A stretch of 64,000 bases of DNA from Rhodocyclaceae bacterium (GTDB lineage: Bacteria > Pseudomonadota > Gammaproteobacteria > Burkholderiales > Rhodocyclaceae): assembly GCA_016791115.1 (NCBI GenBank), contig JAEUNL010000035.1, positions 1-64,000 of the forward strand. Reading direction: 5' to 3'. Under the pieces are notes generated by a model. The model was not told the origin of the DNA. It saw only the letters and a program-made list of their open reading frames with translations, and did no database searches. Position numbers and translations under genes: made by a program. Below, piece by piece: positions 57,180 to 64,000 of this stretch; position 1 is the first letter of the stretch, and each line of letters starts with the position of its first letter.

Positions 57180-57449
57180 ATGACACCGACCACCGTCATC
57201 GAGATCGGCCGCGGCGCGCTGGAACTCACGCTGATGGTCTCCGCGCCGCTGTTCGCCGCGGCGCTCGTCACCGGGCTCGCCGTCAGCATCTTCCAGGCCG
57301 CCACCCAGATCAACGAAATGACGTTGTCTTTCGTACCCAAACTGCTCGCGGCGTTCACCACGCTGGTGGTGGCCGGGCCGTGGATGCTGACCAAGCTGAC
57401 CGATTACATCACGCGCCTCTACGAGGCCATCCCCTCGCTGATCGGATAA
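57180..57449 (+). CDS. fliQ: Flagellar export gate protein FliQ
   Basis: 89 residues with two membrane helices (about 15-40 and 53-73) and the conserved FQAATQINEMTLSFVPKLLA linking segment. Four copies join FliP and FliR in the gate. 10 bases after fliP. Confidence 0.95.
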   Translation: MTPTTVIEIGRGALELTLMVSAPLFAAALVTGLAVSIFQAATQINEMTLSFVPKLLAAFTTLVVAGPWMLTKLTDYITRLYEAIPSLIG

Positions 57450-57451
57450 AA

Positions 57452-57486
57452 GGCGAACGCGCGCGGGTCGAAGCGGCGCGTTCGCC
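57452..57486 (+). terminator. Hairpin between fliQ and fliR
   Basis: ggcgaacgcgc (57452-57462), 13-base loop, gcgcgttcgcc (57476-57486), then cacgttttc. It is an 11-bp perfect stem inside an otherwise continuous fliOPQR operon, so it could lower fliR expression relative to fliP and fliQ. Confidence 0.65.
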
Positions 57487-57523
57487 CACGTTTTCAACTG
57501 TCTGACGCGTAATCCAACGGCCC

Positions 57524-58309
57524 ATGCTTTCCTTCACCAGCGCCCAACTCGACGCCTGGCTGGTCGCCTACCTGTTTCCGCTGGTGCGCATGCTGGGCCT
57601 CGTGGCAGCCGCACCGGTACTCAACAACAAGAGCGTGCCGGCGCGCGTGCGGCTGGGCCTCGGCGTGGTCGTCACCGTTGCGCTGGCGCCGGCATTGCCG
57701 GCGGCGAGCGGCATCGACCCCGGCAGCCTCGTCGGGCTGCTGGTGTTGGCGCAACAGATGCTGATCGGCATCGCGATGGGCTTTGCAATGCGCCTGGTGT
57801 TCGCCGCGGTTGATACGGCGGGCGAGGTGATCGGCTTCCAGATGAGCCTGTCCTTCGCCACCGCCTTCGACCCGCAGAACGGTGGTCAGTCGGCGGTGAT
57901 CCAGGAATTCCTCGGCCTGCTGGCAACGCTCACCTTCCTCGCGGTCGACGGCCATCTCATGCTGATCGCCGCGCTCGCGAAAAGCTTCGCCTTCCTGCCG
58001 GTCGTTGCCAAACCCCTCGGTGCGGCCGGGTGGGGCGACCTCGCACGATCCGGCGCCTACGTATTTGCTGCCGGGGTGATGCTGGCCCTGCCACTGATCG
58101 CGACGATGCTGGTGACCAGCATCGCGCTGGGCATCCTGACCCGCGCGGCACCGGCGCTCAACATCTTCGCGGTGGGCTTCCCGATCACGCTGACGGTCGG
58201 GTTCGCCATGCTCGCCATCTCGCTGCAATACCTGTCGCCCAATTTCCAGCGTTTCTTCATGCACGGCATGGAGAACATCGACCTCGTCCTGCGCGGCCTC
58301 GCGCCGTGA
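57524..58309 (+). CDS. fliR: Flagellar export gate protein FliR
   Basis: 261 residues, six membrane segments. The PVLNNKSVPARVRLGLGVVV and FQMSLSFATAFDPQNGGQS segments are typical. One copy joins FliP5-FliQ4 in the gate. 74 bases after fliQ; flhB, often next, is absent here. Confidence 0.95.
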   Translation: MLSFTSAQLDAWLVAYLFPLVRMLGLVAAAPVLNNKSVPARVRLGLGVVVTVALAPALPAASGIDPGSLVGLLVLAQQMLIGIAMGFAMRLVFAAVDTAGEVIGFQMSLSFATAFDPQNGGQSAVIQEFLGLLATLTFLAVDGHLMLIAALAKSFAFLPVVAKPLGAAGWGDLARSGAYVFAAGVMLALPLIATMLVTSIALGILTRAAPALNIFAVGFPITLTVGFAMLAISLQYLSPNFQRFFMHGMENIDLVLRGLAP

Positions 58310-58313
58310 ATCC

Positions 58314-58330
58314 GGCGCCCTTGCGGCGCC
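58314..58330 (+). terminator. Hairpin after fliR
   Basis: ggcgcc-5 bases-ggcgcc (58314-58319, 58325-58330), directly after the fliR stop. No T tract. The remaining gap to 58562 contains no gene that I can support. Confidence 0.5.
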
Positions 58331-58562
58331 ACCCCACGCTTTCCGCACGCAACCCCGCCGCCATCGCGCATGCGCCATCCACGTCCCGGAACCGTGGCGG
58401 GAACAAAGCTTGCAGAAACTCGTCTCAAGGCTCAACGGCACCGCGACACGCGATTTCCCAGCGTTTCGATTCAGCGCGCCGTTCGCCTCCTGCAACATCC
58501 GTTTCACTGCTGTACCGAATTTGACTCAACCGATCCCGCCGAGAATGATTGGGGAGGCCAAG

Positions 58563-59120
58563 ATGGTCGACGTCGAACTGCTCGCATATCTACTGGCTGC
58601 AGCCGTCCGCCTGTCGGGTCTCGATCCGCTGCCGGTCACCCAGCTGCCGCCGATCCAGCAGATGCCCGCAAACCTGATCCAGGCGACGGCCTGCCCGCAG
58701 CGACCGGTAGATTGCACCGACATCGCGGCGTTCTTCGACCACACGCGATACCGCATCCTGCTGCGCGACGACCTCGATCTGGCGCACAGCACGGACAATT
58801 CCTTCCTGGTGCATGAGTTGGTGCACGTCCTCGAACACCGTGCAAAAGGCAGGCGCTTTCTCGCCGACTGCGCGGATTCGCTGCGCTCGGAGCGCGAAGC
58901 CTATCGTGTGCAGAACACCTACCTGCGCGAACAAGGCCGGCTGGAGCGCCACGGCGACATGCTCTCGCACATGGGCTGCTCGACCGAGCAACCCGCCGGT
59001 GCCGCAGCCATCCGTCTCGAGCGCAGGGGGCGACCAGGCGACTACGAAGCGCTCGACGCCTTCATGCAGGATCTCGCCCGTCGTCGACAAGAATGGCGCG
59101 CCCCGGACGCGACACGTTGA
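58563..59120 (+). CDS. Putative HExxH zinc metalloprotease
   Basis: 185 residues. The zinc-binding motif HELVHVLEH (HExxH, with a further His three residues on) lies near residue 85, after a hydrophobic/charged N-terminal half. The start at 58563 is supported by GGGGAGG 5 bases upstream. A possible N-terminal anchor (LLAYLLAAAVRLSGL) is weak. I cannot name a family for certain (similar to small DUF metallopeptidases). It lies between the flagellar and RND clusters with no obvious partner. Confidence 0.6.
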   Translation: MVDVELLAYLLAAAVRLSGLDPLPVTQLPPIQQMPANLIQATACPQRPVDCTDIAAFFDHTRYRILLRDDLDLAHSTDNSFLVHELVHVLEHRAKGRRFLADCADSLRSEREAYRVQNTYLREQGRLERHGDMLSHMGCSTEQPAGAAAIRLERRGRPGDYEALDAFMQDLARRRQEWRAPDATR

Positions 59121-59279
59121 TGCGGGTGCCCAGCCGCACCTGTTTGTTGCCGCGACAGTTGCCGTGCGAAGGCAAGCAGGACGGTCGTTCTAGACAGATC
59201 ACCCCTGAAATGACCATGGATAGGGTGCCTCAGGCCGACATGCCTGAAGGCCCAGCAACCATACGCCCTCCAGACGCCA

Positions 59280-62200
59280 TCAATCAACGGCGCGCGCGGC
59301 TGGCTGGCCGGCCGCATGCGCGTCGCCGCGCCGGCCGCGCAGGCGGCGGAACAGCGCGATACCGTCGTCGACGTAGGTAAACACCACCGGGATCACCAAC
59401 AAGCTGAGGAAGGTCGAGGTGATCAGGCCGCCGATCACCACGATCGCCATCGGCGCACGGAAGCTGGGGTCGGTCCCCAGGCCGAGCGCGATCGGCAGCA
59501 TGCCCGCGCCCATCGCGACCGTGGTCATCACGATCGGCCGAGCACGCTTGCGGCAGGCGTCGATCAGCGCGTCGTGGCGCGACAGCCCGTGCTCGCGGCG
59601 CGCCAGGATCACGTAATCGATCAGCAGGATCGAGTTCTTGGTGGCGATGCCCATCAGCATGATCAGGCCGATCATCGAAGGCATCGACAATGCCGTGTGG
59701 GTGAGGAACAGCGCGAGGAAGGCGCCCGGCACCGACAGCACCAGCGCTGCAAGAATGGTCACCGGCTGAATGAAATCCTTGAACAGCAGCACCAGCACGA
59801 TGTAGATGCACAGCACGCCGGTAAGCATCGCGAGGCTGAAACTCTGGAACAGTTCGTTCATCGCCTCGGCATCGCCGATGGTGGTCTGCGTCACGCCGGG
59901 TGGCAGGTTCGCCAGGCTTGGCAGCGCCAGCGCCCGCTTCTCCACTTCGCCCAGCGGCTGCTGATTCAGCTCGATCTCGAAGTTGATGTTGCGCAGCCGG
60001 TCGTAGCGGTCGATCTCGGCCGGTCCGCTGTCGATCGCCAGCGCGGCAACGCTGCCGATCATCACCGGGCCGTGCCTGCCCGGCACCGTCATGCGCTCGA
60101 GCAGCGAAAGATCCTGCCGCGCCTCGGGCGGCAGCTTGACGACGATCGGCACCTGGCGCTGCGACAGGTTGAGCTTGGCGAGCGCCTGATCGTAGTCGCC
60201 GGCGGTCGCGATGCGCAACGTGTCAGCAATGGCCGCCGAGGTCACGCCGAGCTCGGCGGCCTTGGCGAAATCAGGCCGCACCACGAGTTCGGGCCGCACC
60301 AGGCTGGCGGTGGAATTGACGTTGCCGATACCCGGTATCGTGCGCAATTCGCGCTCGACCTTGCGCGCATGCTCGTAAAGCGCCGCGCCGTCCTCGCTCG
60401 CCAGCACCAGCATGTACTTTTCGCTCGACCCGCCGAATGCCACCGTCACGCGCGCGCCCGGCAGGTCGGCCAGCGCCTCACGCAGTTCGCGCTCGACCTG
60501 CTGCTTGCTGACGCCGCCGCGCTCGTTGCGGTGCGTCATATTGATCGTCAGCGTCGCCTTGCGCACTTCGGACGCGCCGCGCGGCATGAAGGGGTCGGCA
60601 CCCGACGCACCGCCACCGATCGCCGTATAGACCAGCTTCACGTGCGGATGTTTCTGCACGATCTCGCGCGCCTGTTCTGCGACGGCAAGAGTCTGCTTGA
60701 ACGTGCTCCCCGGCGGCAAGGACAGGTAAACCTGCGTCTGCGACAGATCGTCCGGCGGAATGAACCCGGTAGGCAGCAGCGGCACCAGCGCGAACGAACC
60801 GAAGAAGAACCCGGCGGCCGCGATCGTGGTGACCAGGCGATGGCGCACGCACCACGTCGCCCAGCGCAGGTAGAAACGGATCCACGCCGGCTCGCCGTGC
60901 GCCTTGCGCGGCGGCTTCAGCACGTAGGCCGCCATCATCGGCGTGAGCATGCGCGCGACCACCAGCGAGAAGAACACCGCGATCGCCGCCGTCCAGCCGA
61001 ACTGCACGAAGAACTTGCCCGGCACGCCGCTCATGAACGCCGTCGGCAGGAACACCGCGATCAGCGTGAAGGTGGTCGCGATCACCGCCAGGCCGATTTC
61101 GTCAGCCGCTTCCATCGCCGCCTGGAACGGCGTCTTGCCCATGCGCTGGTGGCGCACGATGTTCTCGATCTCGACGATCGCGTCGTCGACCAGGATGCCG
61201 ACCACCAGCGACATCGACAGCAGCGTCACCACGTTGATGGAGAAGCCCATCAGGTACATCGCGCCGAAGGCCGGAATGATCGACAGCGGCAACGCCGTTG
61301 CCGAGACGATGGTCGCACGCCAGTCGCGCAGGAACAGCCACACCACCAGCACCGCGAGGATCGCGCCTTCGATCAGCAGCCACATGGAGCCACTATAGTT
61401 CTCGCTCACCGGATCGACGAAATTGAACGCCTCGGTGATCTCGATGTCCGGATGCACGGTGCGCAGCCGATCAAGTTCCGCACGCACGCCGGCAGCAACT
61501 TCCAGCTCGCCAGCACCGCGGCTGCGCGTGATCTCGAAGCCCACCACCGGCTTGCCGTCGAGCAGTGCCGCCGAGCGCTGCTCGGCCACTGTGTCGGTGA
61601 CCGTCGCCACGCGGTCTAGCCGCACACGCCGGCCGTCGGACAACGCAATCTCCATCGCTCCGAGTTCATCGGCACTACGCACGGTGCCGATGGTGCGTAC
61701 CGACTGTTCGATGCCGCCGACGTCGGCGCGACCGCCCGACGCCTCCTGCTGCACCTGGCGCAACTGGCGAGAGATGTCGGCGGCGGTCGCGTGGAGCGCC
61801 AGCATGCGCGACGGATCGAGCTCGACGCGAACCTCCCGCGTCGCGCCGCCGACACGCGCCACCGCGCCAACGCCCTTGACGCTCAGCATGCGCCGCGCGA
61901 CGGTGTTATCGACGAACCAAGACAGCGCCTCGTCGTCCATGCGCGCCGACGCGACCGTGTAGGTCAGGATCGGCGAGCCGGACAGGTTCATCCGCGCGAT
62001 CACCGGATCGCGCAGGTCGCCCGGCAGGTCCGAGCGCACGCGCGACACCGCGTCGCGCACGTCGTCGACGGCTTCCTGCGTCGGCTTCTCGAGGCGGAAC
62101 TCGACTGTCACCGTCACCAGGCCGTCCTGCACCTTGGTGTAGATATGCTTCACGCCCTGCAGCGTGGCAATCGAGTTCTCCAGCTTGCGCGCGACGTCGG

Positions 62201-62381
62201 TCTCCATCTGCGACGGCGAGGCGCCTGGCAGCGCCGCGCTCACCGTGACTGTCGGCAGGTCGATGTCGGGGAACTGCTGGATTTTCATCGCCCTGAAGGC
62301 CATCGAGCCCAGCAGCGTGAGCATGACGAATAGAAGCACCGCCGGAATCGGGTTGCGGATCGACCAGGCCGAGACGTTCAC
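59280..62381 (-). CDS. RND efflux transporter permease (AcrB/MdtB type)
   Basis: 1033 residues. Begins MNVSAWSIRNPIPAVLLFVM (GTG start with GAGGT upstream) and shows twelve membrane segments with the RND signatures FPDIDLPTVTVSAALPGASP and GILVDDAIVEIENIVRHQR; these Asp residues form the proton path. Energised by the proton gradient to export hydrophobic drugs or other compounds. Starts 4 bases after the adaptor gene's stop. Last gene of the operon on the minus strand; substrate not predictable. Confidence 0.95.
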   Translation of the reverse strand: MNVSAWSIRNPIPAVLLFVMLTLLGSMAFRAMKIQQFPDIDLPTVTVSAALPGASPSQMETDVARKLENSIATLQGVKHIYTKVQDGLVTVTVEFRLEKPTQEAVDDVRDAVSRVRSDLPGDLRDPVIARMNLSGSPILTYTVASARMDDEALSWFVDNTVARRMLSVKGVGAVARVGGATREVRVELDPSRMLALHATAADISRQLRQVQQEASGGRADVGGIEQSVRTIGTVRSADELGAMEIALSDGRRVRLDRVATVTDTVAEQRSAALLDGKPVVGFEITRSRGAGELEVAAGVRAELDRLRTVHPDIEITEAFNFVDPVSENYSGSMWLLIEGAILAVLVVWLFLRDWRATIVSATALPLSIIPAFGAMYLMGFSINVVTLLSMSLVVGILVDDAIVEIENIVRHQRMGKTPFQAAMEAADEIGLAVIATTFTLIAVFLPTAFMSGVPGKFFVQFGWTAAIAVFFSLVVARMLTPMMAAYVLKPPRKAHGEPAWIRFYLRWATWCVRHRLVTTIAAAGFFFGSFALVPLLPTGFIPPDDLSQTQVYLSLPPGSTFKQTLAVAEQAREIVQKHPHVKLVYTAIGGGASGADPFMPRGASEVRKATLTINMTHRNERGGVSKQQVERELREALADLPGARVTVAFGGSSEKYMLVLASEDGAALYEHARKVERELRTIPGIGNVNSTASLVRPELVVRPDFAKAAELGVTSAAIADTLRIATAGDYDQALAKLNLSQRQVPIVVKLPPEARQDLSLLERMTVPGRHGPVMIGSVAALAIDSGPAEIDRYDRLRNINFEIELNQQPLGEVEKRALALPSLANLPPGVTQTTIGDAEAMNELFQSFSLAMLTGVLCIYIVLVLLFKDFIQPVTILAALVLSVPGAFLALFLTHTALSMPSMIGLIMLMGIATKNSILLIDYVILARREHGLSRHDALIDACRKRARPIVMTTVAMGAGMLPIALGLGTDPSFRAPMAIVVIGGLITSTFLSLLVIPVVFTYVDDGIALFRRLRGRRGDAHAAGQPAARAVD

Positions 62382-62385
62382 GCGC

Positions 62386-63573
62386 TCACCTCGGCTGTGC
62401 AGGCGTGGCGGGCGCCACGCGCACCAGGTCGCCATCGGCCAGGAAACCGGCGCCGCTCGCGACGACACGCGCCGCCGCATCCAGGCCGCCGGTGATCTCG
62501 ATACGGTCGCCGGCACGCCGGCCGACACTCACCTTGGTCTGCGCAACGCGGCTCTCGCCATCGAGGCGGAACACGTAGGCGAAGCCCTCGCGCAACACAA
62601 CTGCCGATTGCGGCAGCGTCAGCGCCGGCGCCGTGCCCAGTTCGAATTCGCCACGCGCGAACATGCCGGCGCGCACCACCGTGCCGGTGGCATCGATCGG
62701 CAGATCGACGAAGACGATGCCGTTGCGCGTCTGCGGGTCGACGGTGGGCGCGACCATGCGCACGCGCCCGCGCACGGTGTTGCCGTTGGGCGTCGTGACC
62801 TTCGCGATCGCGCCCTGGCGGACGCGCGCCAGTTCGGCCTCGGTCACCTCGGCGCGCCATTCCAGGCGGCTGCCGCGGATCAGACGGAACAGCTCCTGGC
62901 CGGGCTGCGCGAGCGAACCGACGGTGGCTGTGCGCGCCGAGATCACCCCGTCATCGGGCGCAACGACGCGCGTCTGCGCCAGCCGCAGTTCGTCGGCCTG
63001 CACCCTTGCTTGCGCGGCATGGACGCGGGCCAGCGCGGTCTGTTCTGCGGTCAGATACTGGTTGATCTGTTGCGCGCTGATCGCGCCGCTGGTCTGCAAC
63101 TGGCGCGCACGCTCGGCATTCGCGCGCGCCTCGGCCACGGTGGCTTGCGCTTCCGCCAGCGCGGCCTTCGACTGCGCCAGTTCGGTCGCCACGTTGTCGC
63201 TCGACACGCGCGCCAGCACCTGCCCCTTGCGCACCGTGTCGCCGACGTTCACGTTCACCTCGGTCAGGCGGTAGTTGCTGATCTCCGCGCCGATCACCGC
63301 CTCCTGCCATGGCGCGATGCTGCCGTTGGCAAGCAGCAGTCTCGGCCACTCGGCCGACTGCGCACTGATCAGGCTGACCGTCAGCGCCGGCTTGCCGGCG
63401 GCTTGCCCTTGTTGCATCGGCGCGGCCTTTTCCTTGGCATTGGCATCTGCCGCCAGGGGTTCGGATGAGGTACGCATCGCGACCCAAACCGCCGCGGCGC
63501 CAACCGCCACGGCAAGCGCAGCAAACAGCGGCTTCACGCGCCAGCGGCGCGATGTGTCGCCAGAATCGTTCAT
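62386..63573 (-). CDS. RND efflux periplasmic adaptor (MFP) subunit
   Basis: 395 residues. An N-terminal membrane anchor (VKPLFAALAVAVGAAAVWVA), lipoyl-like halves (IGAEISNYRLTEVNVNVGDT and RVVAPDDGVISARTATVG), coiled-coil hairpin between them and a beta-barrel domain. Joins the permease to the outer-membrane factor. The start MNDSGDTSRRW overlaps the outer-membrane factor stop (ATGA). Confidence 0.94.
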   Translation of the reverse strand: MNDSGDTSRRWRVKPLFAALAVAVGAAAVWVAMRTSSEPLAADANAKEKAAPMQQGQAAGKPALTVSLISAQSAEWPRLLLANGSIAPWQEAVIGAEISNYRLTEVNVNVGDTVRKGQVLARVSSDNVATELAQSKAALAEAQATVAEARANAERARQLQTSGAISAQQINQYLTAEQTALARVHAAQARVQADELRLAQTRVVAPDDGVISARTATVGSLAQPGQELFRLIRGSRLEWRAEVTEAELARVRQGAIAKVTTPNGNTVRGRVRMVAPTVDPQTRNGIVFVDLPIDATGTVVRAGMFARGEFELGTAPALTLPQSAVVLREGFAYVFRLDGESRVAQTKVSVGRRAGDRIEITGGLDAAARVVASGAGFLADGDLVRVAPATPAQPR

Positions 63574-64000
63574 GGTGAATTTCCGGTATCTGCAATCTTC
63601 ATGGCATCTATGCGCTCGTCGCGCCAGCCGCCGCCCAATGCCTTGTAGAGGGCGATCCATGCCGCAACGCGCTCGCGCCGCAGGTTGATCACGCCCGCTT
63701 CCGCCGCGAGCGACAGGCGCCGCGCGTCTTCGAGATCCAGCAGGCTGCCGACGCCGATATCCCAGCGCGACCGCGCCGCATCGAAGTGCGCGCGGTAACC
63801 CCGTGCGGCCCGCTGCGCGTCCGCCTCGCGCCGCGTCGCCGAATCAAGCCGCACCAGCGCCTCTTCGACCTCGCGCACTGCATTGCGCACGCGCTGCACG
63901 TACTCGGCCCGCGCGACATCGAAGCGCGCGCGCGCGGCGTCGACCTCCGAGGCGCGCCGGCCGCCATCGAACAGCGGAGCAAACAGCGAGGGGGCGATCG
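63570..64000 (-). CDS. Outer-membrane factor, TolC family (truncated by the window)
   Basis: The C-terminal about 143 codons only; the 5' part lies beyond the right edge. In frame across the edge it reads SLFAPLFDGGRRASEVDAAR, then the coiled-coil AEYVQRVRNAVREVEEALVR and RSRWDIGVGSLLDLEDARRL, all characteristic of TolC-type efflux proteins. Overlaps the adaptor gene start by 4 bases. First gene of the OMF-MFP-RND operon. Confidence 0.92.
   Translation of the reverse strand, partial: IAPSLFAPLFDGGRRASEVDAARARFDVARAEYVQRVRNAVREVEEALVRLDSATRREADAQRAARGYRAHFDAARSRWDIGVGSLLDLEDARRLSLAAEAGVINLRRERVAAWIALYKALGGGWRDERIDAMKIADTGNSP

Noticed and set aside
59316..61619. A 767-codon open frame on the plus strand opposite the RND permease gene
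   Set aside because: It is the antisense shadow of a confidently identified RND permease in high-GC DNA; its composition is Arg/His/Gln-rich and it lacks a ribosome-binding site.

Overview
The window is a high-GC bacterial chromosome segment that reads as a betaproteobacterium of the Rhodocyclales (Azoarcus / Thauera / Aromatoleum type). This is inferred from gene content and order (adk-kdsB-trm112-lpxK-exbD-exbB; a split fli locus with a FleS/FleR-type pair; a PEP-CTERM protein; PPi-linked enzymes), not from a database match. Coding density is high. I see no insertion sequence, prophage, CRISPR array or rRNA.

Layout. 1-2.2 kb: the tail of an unidentified gene, a perfect bidirectional hairpin, a PEP-CTERM surface protein, a small YjfB-like motility gene with a sigma-28-like promoter, and a patch of 38-bp REP-like repeats. 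2.2-7 kb (minus strand): yajQ, ppnP, a DUF2788 membrane protein and an arginine block (argG, a small membrane protein, argF, argD). 7.2-11.6 kb: an orphan ParA, rpsT, murJ, a YbhB-like protein and small unknowns. 11.9-19.7 kb (minus): an H+-pyrophosphatase carrying an OmpA-like tail, PPi-dependent phosphofructokinase, adk, kdsB, a Trm112-like gene, lpxK and exbD/exbB. 19.7-22.2 kb: a divergent region with two inverted perfect DnaA boxes, then xseA and sodB. 22.3-26.2 kb (minus): a periplasmic solute-binding protein translationally coupled to a large hybrid histidine kinase. 26.2-31 kb: a non-canonical tRNA-Thr-like gene, a REC-PAS-kinase with a LuxR-type regulator, and a diguanylate cyclase.

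31-37.4 kb (minus) is the least explained part. Four tightly packed genes encode a HAD/COG5610-like protein, a methyltransferase, a capsule-type glycosyltransferase-like protein and a TPR/ParB-like/nucleotidyltransferase-like protein. They lie directly upstream of and divergent to the flagellin gene, so I propose a flagellin or surface-glycan modification cassette.

37.6-58.3 kb is a flagellar region: fliC-flaG-fliD-fliS-fliT-fliK1-flhX-ycgR on the plus strand; fliF-G-H-I-J-K-L-M-N on the minus strand; then fleS-fleR-fliE-(66-aa unknown)-fliO-P-Q-R on the plus strand. Promoter matches fit a hierarchy: a textbook sigma-54 site before fliE, and sigma-28 sites before fliC, fliS and the yjfB-like gene. 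The c-di-GMP genes (the GGDEF protein, PilZ-type YcgR and YajQ) connect this region to motile/sessile switching. 58.5-64 kb holds a HELVH putative metalloprotease and an RND efflux operon (outer-membrane factor truncated by the window edge, adaptor, permease).
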